Source: Alphaproteobacteria bacterium (GTDB lineage: Bacteria; Pseudomonadota; Alphaproteobacteria; Rhizobiales; Devosiaceae). Taken from it: DNA of 13,061 nucleotides. The translations under genes and the position numbers were made by a program. How positions within the stretch are numbered: position 1 is the first letter of the stretch; every line of letters begins with the position of its first letter. Shown here one piece after another: positions 1 through 7,564 of the stretch. The DNA lies in contig JAHJOS010000143.1 in the NCBI GenBank assembly GCA_018820005.1, positions 1 to 13,061 of the forward strand, read 5' to 3'. The notes below the pieces were generated by a model. It searched no databases. It was not told the origin of the DNA and saw nothing but the letters and a program-made list of their open reading frames with translations.

Positions 1-89
1 AAGCCGGGTGAGGGGTTGGTGCCGCAAACGCCTTTTCTCGTGCTGACTCAGACCCACTCTTAGCAAACCGACCAGGTACCGCCGCCCCC

Positions 90-938
90 ATGCTTGACAT
101 CTTGCCCCAATGGCTCCGCGACGGCCTCGGCGACGATGTCGCCTTCTGGCTGGGCTACCTGACCAATGGGAAGCACTTGGCATTTTATGCCAGTTTCCAG
201 TTCACCATCTTCGCGGCTGTTTTTGGCGGCCTGCTCGCGGTGATGTTCGGACTGCTCGGCGCCACGGCCAAGAACGCCAGTTTCCTGCCGGCCCGCCTGG
301 TCGGCAATATCTATGCCTCTATCGTGCGAGGCGTACCCGATGTGTTGTTTTTCCTGTTCATCCCACTTGCCTTCGAGCAGAGCGTTGAATGGGTGATTGC
401 CAGCCAGGTCTGCACACCTCAAACCCTGGCAGCGCAGTCGGCAGCATGGCCCCCCTGCAAGGAAGCCAACTGGCTCCTGACCACGCCTGAATATCTCATC
501 CTGGCCAGCGTCTCACTCGGCATCATCTACGGCGCCTTCGCCACCAACGTCATCCATGGCGCGCTGCGTGCGGTGCCCAAGGGCCAGCTCGAGGCCGCCC
601 GGGCCTATGGCATGTCAGCCCGCCAGGTCATGTGGCGCATACATATCCGCCAGATGTGGGTCTATGCCCTACCGGGCCTGTCCAATGTCTGGATGCTGAT
701 CATCAAGGCCACCTCGCTGCTCTCCCTGCTGCAGATAGCCGATATCGTGCTGTGGGCAGATCGCCTCGGCGCCCCCAATTTCCTCAAGGCCGTTGGCCTC
801 GTGCACGACGACTGGCGCTGGCGCTACTATCTTGTGCTGTTTGTCTTCTACATCCTGGTGACCCTGGTCTCCGAACGCGCATTTGATGCGCTGATGCGCC
901 GGGCCGGCCGTGGCATTCTCGACGAGGGCCGCCGCTGA
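90..938 (+). CDS. ABC transporter permease, polar amino acid (HisQ-like) type
   Basis: An inner-membrane permease of 282 residues for an ABC importer of the histidine/lysine/arginine/ornithine or glutamine class. Hydrophobic segments are visible at about residues 35-58, 75-95, 133-155, 200-220 and 245-262. The cytoplasmic EAA loop that docks onto the ATPase is clear, with EAARAYGMSARQVMWRI near residues 168-184. A longer periplasmic loop at about 100-130 has two cysteines, which is unusual for HisQ/GlnP proteins. The ATG at 90 has no good Shine-Dalgarno, but no other start lies between it and the upstream in-frame stops. The stop overlaps the next permease start by one base (TGATG), so the two are probably translationally coupled and form a heterodimeric pore. 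The ATPase and binding protein are not in the window. Substrate cannot be read from the sequence. Confidence 0.9.
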   Translation: MLDILPQWLRDGLGDDVAFWLGYLTNGKHLAFYASFQFTIFAAVFGGLLAVMFGLLGATAKNASFLPARLVGNIYASIVRGVPDVLFFLFIPLAFEQSVEWVIASQVCTPQTLAAQSAAWPPCKEANWLLTTPEYLILASVSLGIIYGAFATNVIHGALRAVPKGQLEAARAYGMSARQVMWRIHIRQMWVYALPGLSNVWMLIIKATSLLSLLQIADIVLWADRLGAPNFLKAVGLVHDDWRWRYYLVLFVFYILVTLVSERAFDALMRRAGRGILDEGRR

Positions 939-1672
939 TGGACACTTTCTTGAACGAACTTGCCGCCTTCGCGCCGGCCGTCCTCTTCAATATCTATTTT
1001 GCGGCTGCGGCGATCCCGATCGGCTTCGTCTTTGCCGTGGTGCTGGCGCTGGGCAAAGGCTCGCCCAATCCGCTGATCTCGCGTTTGTCGCGCCTCTATA
1101 TCTACGCCTTCCGCGGCTCGCCCTTGTTCATCCAGTTTTTCATGTTCTATTCGCTGGCGCTTTCGCTCAATATCAGCCTGTGGAAACCCTGGGGCGTCTC
1201 GGGCTGGGTGCTGCACCCGCTGTTCATCGGCCCGCTGGTCTTGATTCTCAATACCGCTGCCTATACGGCCGAGATCTTCTACGGCGCCCTGCGCGCCGTG
1301 CCGCGCGGCGAGACCGAGGCGGCACGCGCCTATGGCATGGGCCGCTGGCAGCAGTTCCGCTCGGTCACCTGGCCCAATATGATCCGCCTGTCCTGGCCCG
1401 CCTACACCAATGAAGTGGTGTTCCTGTTCCATGCCACTGCCATCGTCTACCTGGCCTTGCCGGTGATCGATCTGCAGATGGATTTGATGGCCACCGCCAA
1501 ATCCCGCTTCGAAAAGGACTACAATGCCTTCCTGCACTTCTCTGTGGCGGCGCTCTATTTCCTGGTCGTCTCGCTGGTGGTGTTCTTCCTGTTCGGACTG
1601 GTCTATCAGCGTCTGATGCGGCACATGCCGGCGCCTGCCCGCATGCGTTTTGCCCCCAAGTGGATCAGGTAG
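938..1672 (+). CDS. ABC transporter permease, polar amino acid (HisM-like) type
   Basis: The second permease of the same importer, 244 residues. It has an N-terminal membrane helix at about 12-35, a membrane region with FRGSPLFIQFFMFYSLAL at about 57-75, and the EAA loop (ETEAARAYGMGRWQQF) at about residues 124-140. A last hydrophobic stretch lies at about 200-220. The order of a slightly longer and a shorter permease, 1 base overlapping, is the usual HisQ-HisM layout. GAGG lies about 10 bases before the ATG, and coupling to the upstream stop probably drives initiation. Downstream genes follow after 7 and 8 bases, so the permeases are likely co-transcribed with the thiamine-binding-type protein and the M14 hydrolase. 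Confidence 0.9.
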   Translation: MDTFLNELAAFAPAVLFNIYFAAAAIPIGFVFAVVLALGKGSPNPLISRLSRLYIYAFRGSPLFIQFFMFYSLALSLNISLWKPWGVSGWVLHPLFIGPLVLILNTAAYTAEIFYGALRAVPRGETEAARAYGMGRWQQFRSVTWPNMIRLSWPAYTNEVVFLFHATAIVYLALPVIDLQMDLMATAKSRFEKDYNAFLHFSVAALYFLVVSLVVFFLFGLVYQRLMRHMPAPARMRFAPKWIR

Positions 1673-1679
1673 CCCCACA

Positions 1680-1970
1680 ATGAAGATCATTGCCGATTTA
1701 TGCGTTGTGCCTATGGGCGTTGGCCCGTCCGTATCGAGTTACATACGGGACGTCCGCGACATCATCGAGCGGTCGGGCCTGACCCATGTCATGCATGCCA
1801 ATGGCACCAATATCGAAGGCGAGATGAGTGCGGTCACCGCCGTCGTCGAGGCCTGCTGCGCCCACCTCAACCAGCGCGGGGTCGAGCGGGTCTTCTGCAC
1901 CCTGGTGTTCTCCACCCGAACTGACAAGCCCCAGACCATGGCCGACAAGCTCGCCAGCGTTTCCCAATAG
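1680..1970 (+). CDS. MTH1187/DUF77-family thiamine-binding protein
   Basis: A small soluble protein of 96 residues, about the usual size for the family, with the ferredoxin-like fold pattern of MTH1187/YqgV proteins. Family hallmarks visible are the N-terminal strand followed by PMGVGPSVSSYI, the GTNIEGE segment at about residues 41-47, and the late R-x-DK motif (RTDKPQTMADK). Structural work on relatives shows thiamine or related pyrimidines bound between subunits, so a carrier, sensor or salvage role is likely; no catalytic residues are evident. I chose the ATG at 1680, preceded by CAGGTAG, rather than the in-frame ATG at 1650, which would overlap the permease and add residues unlike the family. 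It lies between an amino-acid-type permease and an M14 deacylase, hinting that the transported ligand may relate to thiamine or a pyrimidine breakdown product. Confidence 0.82.
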   Translation: MKIIADLCVVPMGVGPSVSSYIRDVRDIIERSGLTHVMHANGTNIEGEMSAVTAVVEACCAHLNQRGVERVFCTLVFSTRTDKPQTMADKLASVSQ

Positions 1971-1978
1971 AGGCCACC

Positions 1979-3121
1979 ATGACCTTCCAGCAGCACCAGA
2001 CGGTGATCCCGGGCGATGCCCCGGGCGCAACCACAGTGCTCTACAGCTACACCATGGGCCCGCAAGATGCCCCAACCCGCGTGCACCTGCAGGCAGCCCT
2101 GCATGCCGATGAGCAGCCGGGCACCATGGCCCTGCATCACCTGCTGCCCCTGCTGCGCGCAGCTGATGCGTCCGGCCAGCTGCGGACACACATCACCGGC
2201 TTCCCCTCGGTCAATCCGCTGGGCCTGGCCACCACCAGCCTGCGCCACCACATCGGGCGCTACGACACCCAGACCGGGGTCAACTACAACCGCCGCTGGC
2301 CCGACCTCTATCCCCATATCGCCCCTGCCCTGCGCGGCAAGCTCGGCCCCGATGGCCGCGCCAATGTCCTGGCCATTCGCGCCGCCGTGCTGGCCTGGAT
2401 CGACAGTCAGTCTCCCGTGACAGCCATTCAGCGGCTGCGCCTCCATGTCCTGCGCTCGGCCGCCGCCGCCGATATCGTGCTTGATCTTCATTGTGATGAT
2501 GACAGCCTCAAGCACATCTTCACCTCCCCCGAACTGATGCCTGGCCTGCAGGATCTGGCCGATTGGATGGGCGTGGCAGCCACCCTCACCGCCGAAGACA
2601 GCGGTGGCGGCTCCTTTGATGAAGTGCTGCCCACGCTCTATCGCAAGGCGCGACTGGCGCATCCGGACCACCCCATTGCCCTGGGCACAGAAACCGCCAC
2701 GCTTGAATATCGCGGCCGCGCTGACAGCTTTGATCGCTTGGGGCAGGCCGATGCCGCCGGTCTTTTTGGTTTTCTTGCCGGTCGCGGCCTCATTGCAGCC
2801 GAGCCGGGCACGCGCCCTTCAGCAGCGCCCGCGCCTACTCCCTTCGAAGCCACCGAAGTGCTACGTGTCGATGCGCCCGGCCTTCTGGCCTACCGCGTCG
2901 AACTGGGCGAGCAGGTCACATCCGGCCAGCCCATCGCCGACCTGATCGCCATGGACGGCCCCGAGGCATTTCTGGAGCGCCGACCTATCGTTGCCGGCAC
3001 CGATGGCATCGTGCTGTCGCGAGTGTCGGGAAAATATGTGCGCCGGGGCGATAGCATCGCCAAGATCGTGGGCACCACCATCCTGCCAACGCGTGCCGGT
3101 GCCTATCTGCTGGAAGACTAG
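1979..3121 (+). CDS. Succinylglutamate desuccinylase/aspartoacylase-like M14 hydrolase
   Basis: A zinc-dependent deacylase/amidohydrolase of the AstE/ASPA branch of M14, 380 residues. The first zinc motif is H42-x-x-E45 (ALHADEQPG). The substrate-binding region has GVNYNRRW at about 100-107. The third zinc ligand is H171 in DLHCDD, and the probable catalytic glutamate is E243 in TLEYRG. After about residue 285 a C-terminal beta-rich domain resembles the lipoyl/biotinyl-like fold seen on many AstE-like proteins; it has the pattern G-x-x-V-x-x-G-x-x-I twice. No signal peptide is seen, so it is cytosolic. AGAGG before the ATG is a good ribosome site. The protein would cleave an N-acyl or N-acetyl group from an amino acid or similar substrate, perhaps that brought in by the upstream permeases. 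The exact substrate is unknown; it need not be succinylglutamate, as no ast genes are nearby. Confidence 0.85.
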   Translation: MTFQQHQTVIPGDAPGATTVLYSYTMGPQDAPTRVHLQAALHADEQPGTMALHHLLPLLRAADASGQLRTHITGFPSVNPLGLATTSLRHHIGRYDTQTGVNYNRRWPDLYPHIAPALRGKLGPDGRANVLAIRAAVLAWIDSQSPVTAIQRLRLHVLRSAAAADIVLDLHCDDDSLKHIFTSPELMPGLQDLADWMGVAATLTAEDSGGGSFDEVLPTLYRKARLAHPDHPIALGTETATLEYRGRADSFDRLGQADAAGLFGFLAGRGLIAAEPGTRPSAAPAPTPFEATEVLRVDAPGLLAYRVELGEQVTSGQPIADLIAMDGPEAFLERRPIVAGTDGIVLSRVSGKYVRRGDSIAKIVGTTILPTRAGAYLLED

Positions 3122-5517
3122 CTGACCAGCCGGCCCAGCTGGCGTTCCGCCTCAGCCTTCACCTCAGCGGCCCTGCCGGGCACGTTCTTGAGCAGGTAAA
3201 GCGGCAGATCGATGCTGTCGAGCGGACGCGAGAAAAAGAAGCCCTGCAACTGGTTACACGCGATGGCGGCCAGGAAGTCGGCCTGCTCTCTGGTTTCGAC
3301 GCCCTCCGCCGTGATCTTGAGTTTGAGCGTCTTGCCCAGCGACGCAATGGCCTTGAGGATGTCGCGCGACACCTCATTATCGCTAGACGCATGCACGAAG
3401 GAGCGGTCGATCTTGATCTTGTCGAACGAGAACTTCTGCAGATAGCTCAGGCTGGAATAGCCAGTGCCGAAGTCATCCATGGCGATGCTGACACCCAGCG
3501 CACGGATTTCGTCGAGCTTGAGCACAACCTGTTCGGGGTGCTCCATCAATAGGCCCTCGGTGATCTCGATCTCGAGCCGCTCTGGCGCCAGCCCCGAAAT
3601 GGCCAATGCCTTCCGCACGATCAGGGAAATGTCTGACTGCCGGAAGTGCTTGGCCGACAGGTTGACAGCGACACTCAGATGCTCTGGCCAGCTCACAGCG
3701 GCCTTGCAGGCCTCCACAATGGTCCAATCGCCGATATCAACGATCAGGTTGGAGTGCTCGGCGATCGGAATGAACTCGGCAGGTGGCACCAGGCCGCGGA
3801 TCGGATGGTTCCAGCGGATCAGCGCTTCAAAGCCCACCGGCTTTTCATCCACAGCCGACACCAGCGGCTGGTAGTAAAGCACCAGCTCATTGTTCGAAAT
3901 GGCGTCGCGCAGTTCCATCTCCAGCAAGCGACGTTCCCGCGCTTCTGAATCCATCTCGCTTTCGAACAGGCGATACACCGACCGCCCATCGGCCTTGGCA
4001 CGATAGAGGGCCAGATCGGCATTGCGCAGGATCTGGTCGGGCCGCGTGCCATTGAGAGGCGCCATCGCAATGCCAACGCTGACACCAATCACGACCTGTT
4101 CGTCGTCAATGCTGTAGGGTTCCTTGATGGTCGCGATCACCCGTTCCGCCAGCGCGGTAACATCATGTTCCTCGCACTCGCTGGGCAGGATCAACGCAAA
4201 TTCGTCACCCCCCAGTCGGGCAGCCAGATCTGTGTCCCGCATCACTTCGCCAAGGCGCTTGGCCACCTGCACCAGCAACCTGTCGCCCGCCATATGGCCG
4301 CGGCTGTCATTGACCGATTTGAAGTGGTCCAGATCCAGAAACATCACCGCGAAAGGTGTTCCGTACCGCTCCAGCCGCGCCACGCAGCTGTTGAGGTGTT
4401 CGGTAAATTTGGTCCGGTTAAGCAAACCCGTCATGGAATCGTGGTGAGCCAGCATGGTGATCCGCCGCTCCGCCATTTTTCGCTCGGTAATATCGGACCC
4501 TGTCCCGATATAACCCAGATAATTGCCTTCCACGTCAAATGCCGGCTTGCCGGTCAGGCTCCACCAGCACTCTTTGCCGTCTGCAAGCACGAGCAGATTG
4601 ACGTCCTGAAATGTCTGGCGCGCAACGATATCGCGCTCCAGATGCGTGAACATCGGGTCGCCAGGCGGCGTCAGGCAGCGCAGAAAGTGCACAAAGTCGG
4701 CGCCCATCAGCGCCTCTTCGGGAACGCCGGTGGCCGCCGTGAAACCCGCCGAGGCGCGGTTGATCACCCCGTCCGCGTCGGTCCCCCAGATCCAGTCCGA
4801 TATGCTCTGTTCAAATTCGCGCAGCAATAAGCCGATGATCTCGCCTTTTTCTTCGACCAGCGTCTCGGACGCGCGATGGGCGACAAAAGCCGCCGCGTGG
4901 TAAAAGCTGACCGTTACCAGAATGAACATGAACAACAGAAGCAGTGCGCCCTGAGCCCAGAAGTCGGGCGAGGTGTCAAAGGCCGCCACCAGGCCCAGTG
5001 CGCCATCAATCAGCGGGATGACGAACGCGGTCAGCGCCTGCGGATAGTTCACCAGTGCCATCATCGCCACGCAGGCGAGGCCGCCAGCGCCGATGACGGC
5101 CACCCCGCGTGCGGCCGGGCTCTGGGCTATGGGGAGCATGTTGAACGCCACCACCCAGGCAACGCCAAGCAGGAACGCATAGAGGACGGTTCGACCACCG
5201 GATTTGTTGGGCACCTGCGCGGCAGGTGTCCTGATATGGACGAATGCCAGGTAAACCGAATGAAGCTGCACGATCAGGATCAGCGCGATCGTCAGCGCAA
5301 GGTACCAGAAGCGCGGCGTTCCCCAACTCATCATAAGGAAGACAATGGAGACTGCCACTGATGCGGCCAGCATGGCTGGCGTCATCTCGGCAACGGAACG
5401 CAATTGTTGATGCAACAGATTCTGGCGGACAACGGGTGACAGTCCCTCCGCGCCAATGGCACGGTCGACGAAACGGTTCACCAGAGAAAATAGGCCAATG
5501 CCCGGGATGCGGCTCAT
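3118..5517 (-). CDS. Membrane PAS-GGDEF-EAL cyclic-di-GMP protein
   Basis: A bifunctional diguanylate cyclase/phosphodiesterase of 799 residues. Six hydrophobic helices occupy about residues 45-215, followed by a PAS domain (about 240-355). A GGDEF domain follows with intact GGDEF at 436-440 and an RxxD inhibitory site just before it (RDTD). The EAL domain has E564-A-L and the other catalytic signatures NLSAKHF, EITEG, DDFGTGYSS and ITAEGVET. Both activities therefore look competent, and PAS or membrane signals would set the balance. I chose the ATG at 5517; the open frame extends to a TTG at 5664, but that stretch is AT-rich and low in complexity, as a promoter would be. No clear Shine-Dalgarno precedes the ATG. 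The gene is divergent from the alpha-oxoamine synthase-like gene, so joint control is possible. Its TAG stop overlaps the convergent M14 hydrolase stop by four bases. Confidence 0.93.
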   Translation of the reverse strand: MSRIPGIGLFSLVNRFVDRAIGAEGLSPVVRQNLLHQQLRSVAEMTPAMLAASVAVSIVFLMMSWGTPRFWYLALTIALILIVQLHSVYLAFVHIRTPAAQVPNKSGGRTVLYAFLLGVAWVVAFNMLPIAQSPAARGVAVIGAGGLACVAMMALVNYPQALTAFVIPLIDGALGLVAAFDTSPDFWAQGALLLLFMFILVTVSFYHAAAFVAHRASETLVEEKGEIIGLLLREFEQSISDWIWGTDADGVINRASAGFTAATGVPEEALMGADFVHFLRCLTPPGDPMFTHLERDIVARQTFQDVNLLVLADGKECWWSLTGKPAFDVEGNYLGYIGTGSDITERKMAERRITMLAHHDSMTGLLNRTKFTEHLNSCVARLERYGTPFAVMFLDLDHFKSVNDSRGHMAGDRLLVQVAKRLGEVMRDTDLAARLGGDEFALILPSECEEHDVTALAERVIATIKEPYSIDDEQVVIGVSVGIAMAPLNGTRPDQILRNADLALYRAKADGRSVYRLFESEMDSEARERRLLEMELRDAISNNELVLYYQPLVSAVDEKPVGFEALIRWNHPIRGLVPPAEFIPIAEHSNLIVDIGDWTIVEACKAAVSWPEHLSVAVNLSAKHFRQSDISLIVRKALAISGLAPERLEIEITEGLLMEHPEQVVLKLDEIRALGVSIAMDDFGTGYSSLSYLQKFSFDKIKIDRSFVHASSDNEVSRDILKAIASLGKTLKLKITAEGVETREQADFLAAIACNQLQGFFFSRPLDSIDLPLYLLKNVPGRAAEVKAEAERQLGRLVS

Positions 5518-5540
5518 ACCGCATCTATGCTGGATACCGC
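5516..5540 (-). repeat. Direct repeat ATACCGC at the GGDEF-EAL start
   Basis: Two copies of ATACCGC on the + strand (5516-5522 and 5534-5540) lie 18 bases apart, roughly two helical turns, one of them overlapping the start codon of the GGDEF-EAL gene. They could be half-sites for a regulator, but the units are short and chance is possible. Confidence 0.25.
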
Positions 5541-5543
5541 TTA

Positions 5544-5570
5544 ATTTTACGTTTGTTTGTTGTTGTTCAA
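5544..5570 (-). promoter_or_regulatory. Possible promoter of the GGDEF-EAL gene
   Basis: On the - strand TTGAAC (5570-5565) is followed after 15 bases by TAAAAT (5549-5544). The spacing is shorter than the ideal 17, so this is only a candidate. It sits in an AT-rich, T/G-repeat stretch that stands out from the surrounding GC-rich coding sequence. The divergent alpha-oxoamine synthase promoter must lie in the same 203-base gap (5518-5720), but I could not assign it. Confidence 0.3.
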
Positions 5571-5709
5571 TGCTCTGCTGGCCACAGGGCAACTTTCTAT
5601 TAATCTTGTTGTAAACTGATCCGGTGCACCAAAAATAAACTCTAGTCCTTAAGCGGGCTTTCAATGACCTCCCGTAAATATCGCCGGGAAGGACCAGAAA
5701 GGTCCACCT

Positions 5710-5715
5710 GGAGAG
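5710..5715 (+). promoter_or_regulatory. Ribosome binding site deciding the start at 5721
   Basis: GGAGAG lies 5 bases before the ATG at 5721. The other in-frame ATG at 5664 has no such site, so 5721 is preferred. Confidence 0.7.
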
Positions 5716-5720
5716 CGTTG

Positions 5721-7082
5721 ATGAGTTCAGATTTTAAGCCCGTGCCCGAAGCAGCATTGACTGGAAGCCTCCGCGACTTCCGCGCTCCCGAGGGGCCTGA
5801 TCTGATGGAACGCATCGGCGGCTTCTATGAATGGCAGAATCTGCGCCGCGAGAACCAGCTCTGGCCCTATGCCCGTTCCACCAAGTCCGCCCCCACAGCC
5901 CACTGCAACGCGCTCAGCGATACCGGCGAAAGCTTCTCGGGCATCAATTTTGGCAGCCAGGACTATCTGAGCCTGTCGTCGCACCCAGCCCTTAAGGCCG
6001 CAGCTATTCAGGCCATCGAGGAATATGGCGTGCACAGCGCCGGCTCGGCCGCGCTGCTGGGCAACACCGCCAATTCGCTGCTGCTCGAGCAGGGCCTGTC
6101 TGAGTTCCTGGGCGGCCGTGAAGTTGTGCTCTATCCAACAGGCTGGGCTGCCGGCTACGGTTCGGTCCAAGGCTTCGTGCGCGCCAATGACCATGTTGTC
6201 ATGGATATTCTGGCCCACTCCTGCCTGCAGGAAGGTGCCAAGGCCGCCACGCAAAACATCCACTATCATGGCCATCTCAATCTCGATGCGCTGGCCCGCA
6301 AGCTTGAGCGCATCCGCAGCAACGATACCGAAAACGGCATCATGGTCGTGACTGAGAGCCTGTTCTCGATGCACTCCGACACACCGGACCTGGGCGCGAT
6401 GCGCGCGCTGTGCGACGAGTTCGGCGCGACGCTTCTGGTCGACTGCGCCCATGATCTGGGCTCGATCGGCGAAGATGGCCTCGGCCACCTCGGCCTGCAG
6501 AACATGATGGACGCCGCCGATATCATCATTGGCAGCTTTTCCAAGACCTTCGGCTCAAATGGCGGCTTCATCGCCGTCAAGACCAAGGCTGCGGCCGAGT
6601 ACCTCAAGTACTACAGCGCCACCCATACCTTCTCGAATGCGCTCTCGCCCGTTCAGGCGGCCACCGTGCTGGCCGCGCTCAACATCGTGCGTTCAGAAGA
6701 AGGTCGTACGCTGCGCCGCAAGCTGATGGACAATATCCTCTACCTGCGTGCGCAAATGGCCAAGGCGGGTCTTGAAACACTCGGCGATCCCTCGCCAATC
6801 GTTCCTGTTCGTCTCGGTCTCGAGGGTGTCGGCCGCTTTGCGTCGCGCAACCTGATGGCTCTGGGCGGCATCGCCAATCTGGTGGAATACCCCGCAGTGC
6901 CGCAAGGCGGCGCCCGCTTCCGCTTTCAGGTCATGTCCTCCCACACGCGCGCCGATATCGATCAGGTCGTGGCAGTGCTGACCAAAGCCATGCACAGTGC
7001 CGATCTGGAGTATCGCCTGGGCCACGAAGGTTCGACAGAAGGCAATGGGGCATCCATGGTCAACGCCACTGCGGCGGCCTGA
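5721..7082 (+). CDS. Alpha-oxoamine synthase family PLP enzyme
   Basis: A fold-type I PLP enzyme of 453 residues in the family of AONS (BioF), KBL, ALAS, serine palmitoyltransferase and the autoinducer synthases CqsA/LqsA. These condense an amino acid, or S-adenosylmethionine-type donor in CqsA, with an acyl-CoA. The PLP lysine is K275 in SFSKTFGSNGG. The ring-stacking histidine is H166 in ILAHSCLQEGA, and the PLP-nitrogen aspartate is D241. Further family signs are NFGSQDYLSLSSHP at 76-89 and TFSNALSP after the lysine. Two signatures are altered: the usual DEAHSxG is DCAHDLGS, and the usual GSR near residue 110 is GSA. It is longer than most members, with an N-terminal extension of about 45 residues and a C-terminal tail of about 25. 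It shares an operon with a response regulator 11 bases on. No bio, kbl, hem or lipid genes are adjacent, so product is unknown; a signal or lipid role is possible. Confidence 0.85.
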   Translation: MSSDFKPVPEAALTGSLRDFRAPEGPDLMERIGGFYEWQNLRRENQLWPYARSTKSAPTAHCNALSDTGESFSGINFGSQDYLSLSSHPALKAAAIQAIEEYGVHSAGSAALLGNTANSLLLEQGLSEFLGGREVVLYPTGWAAGYGSVQGFVRANDHVVMDILAHSCLQEGAKAATQNIHYHGHLNLDALARKLERIRSNDTENGIMVVTESLFSMHSDTPDLGAMRALCDEFGATLLVDCAHDLGSIGEDGLGHLGLQNMMDAADIIIGSFSKTFGSNGGFIAVKTKAAAEYLKYYSATHTFSNALSPVQAATVLAALNIVRSEEGRTLRRKLMDNILYLRAQMAKAGLETLGDPSPIVPVRLGLEGVGRFASRNLMALGGIANLVEYPAVPQGGARFRFQVMSSHTRADIDQVVAVLTKAMHSADLEYRLGHEGSTEGNGASMVNATAAA

Positions 7083-7093
7083 CGGAGAGAAAA

Positions 7094-7486
7094 ATGGGTC
7101 AGGCCCTCAAACTTCTCGCTGTCGACGATGATGCGCCGTCAGCGGAACTGATCGTCCGGGTTGCTGAACGCTGCGGCTACGAGGGGTTCGCAACCTCGGA
7201 CCCGCGAGGCTTCATCAACCTCGTGGCGGCGTTGCGGCCAGATGTCATCACCGTCGATATCACCATGCCCCATATCGATGCGATCGAACTGTTCGGACTA
7301 CTGGCGCAACAGCACTATGCTGGCGAGATCGTCATCATCAGTGGCCGCGACGAACAGACCCTGTTGATCGCGCAGCGCGCCGCCGAAGCCCTTGGTTTGC
7401 GCCAACCCTCCGTGCAGCAGAAGCCTGTTGATTTCGCCTTTCTGCGCAAGACGCTCAACGCCAATAGGCTCGCCAGGGCCAGCTAA
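7094..7486 (+). CDS. Single-domain response regulator (REC)
   Basis: A stand-alone receiver domain of 130 residues with no output domain. The acidic pocket is D11-D12-D13, the phospho-acceptor is D55 in ITVDITMP, the switch serine is in IVIISGRDE at about residue 84, and the conserved lysine is in QKPVD at about 108. All the required residues are present. GGAGAG precedes the ATG by about 5 bases. It starts 11 bases after the alpha-oxoamine synthase stop, so the two are probably one transcript ending at the hairpin at 7511-7542. Its partner may be the hybrid kinase on the other strand, though this cannot be shown from sequence. Confidence 0.88.
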   Translation: MGQALKLLAVDDDAPSAELIVRVAERCGYEGFATSDPRGFINLVAALRPDVITVDITMPHIDAIELFGLLAQQHYAGEIVIISGRDEQTLLIAQRAAEALGLRQPSVQQKPVDFAFLRKTLNANRLARAS

Positions 7487-7510
7487 ACCCTGGCACATTG
7501 CCCAAATGCA

Positions 7511-7542
7511 AAGCCCCCGCCAGTTACGGCGGGGGCTTTTTT
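7511..7542 (+). terminator. Rho-independent terminator
   Basis: An 11-bp perfect stem (AAGCCCCCGCC with GGCGGGGGCTT) closes a six-base loop (AGTTAC) and runs into six T residues. It is placed between two convergent response regulator genes. It is strong for the + strand; on the - strand there is no long T run, though the hairpin may still slow polymerase coming from the kinase operon. Confidence 0.92.
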
Positions 7543-7564
7543 CTTATGTCTGGTGGCGCGGCAC

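Noticed and set aside
1..63. An open frame from base 1 ending in TAG at 61-63 (KPGEGLVPQTP... end), which could be the tail of an upstream transporter gene.
   Set aside because: Only 20 codons are present and they match no recognisable C-terminus; another frame also stays open to base 44. Cannot be told from noncoding sequence.
848..1690. Long - strand open frame of 280 codons opposite the permeases.
   Set aside because: Rich in Gln, His, Asp and Arg with no domain; it is the antisense shadow of the HisM-like permease.
2009..2027. CCGGGC and GCCCCGGG near the start of the M14 gene, a possible hairpin.
   Set aside because: Arms match imperfectly and the sequence encodes Pro-Gly-Asp-Ala-Pro-Gly in a GC-rich gene; likely coincidental.
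1739..2671. Long - strand open frame of 310 codons opposite the M14 gene.
   Set aside because: The M14 hydrolase on the + strand has clear catalytic motifs; this frame has none and is a shadow of GC-rich codon use.
5727..6488. 253-codon - strand open frame inside the PLP enzyme gene.
   Set aside because: It is antisense to conserved family motifs and shows no recognisable domain.
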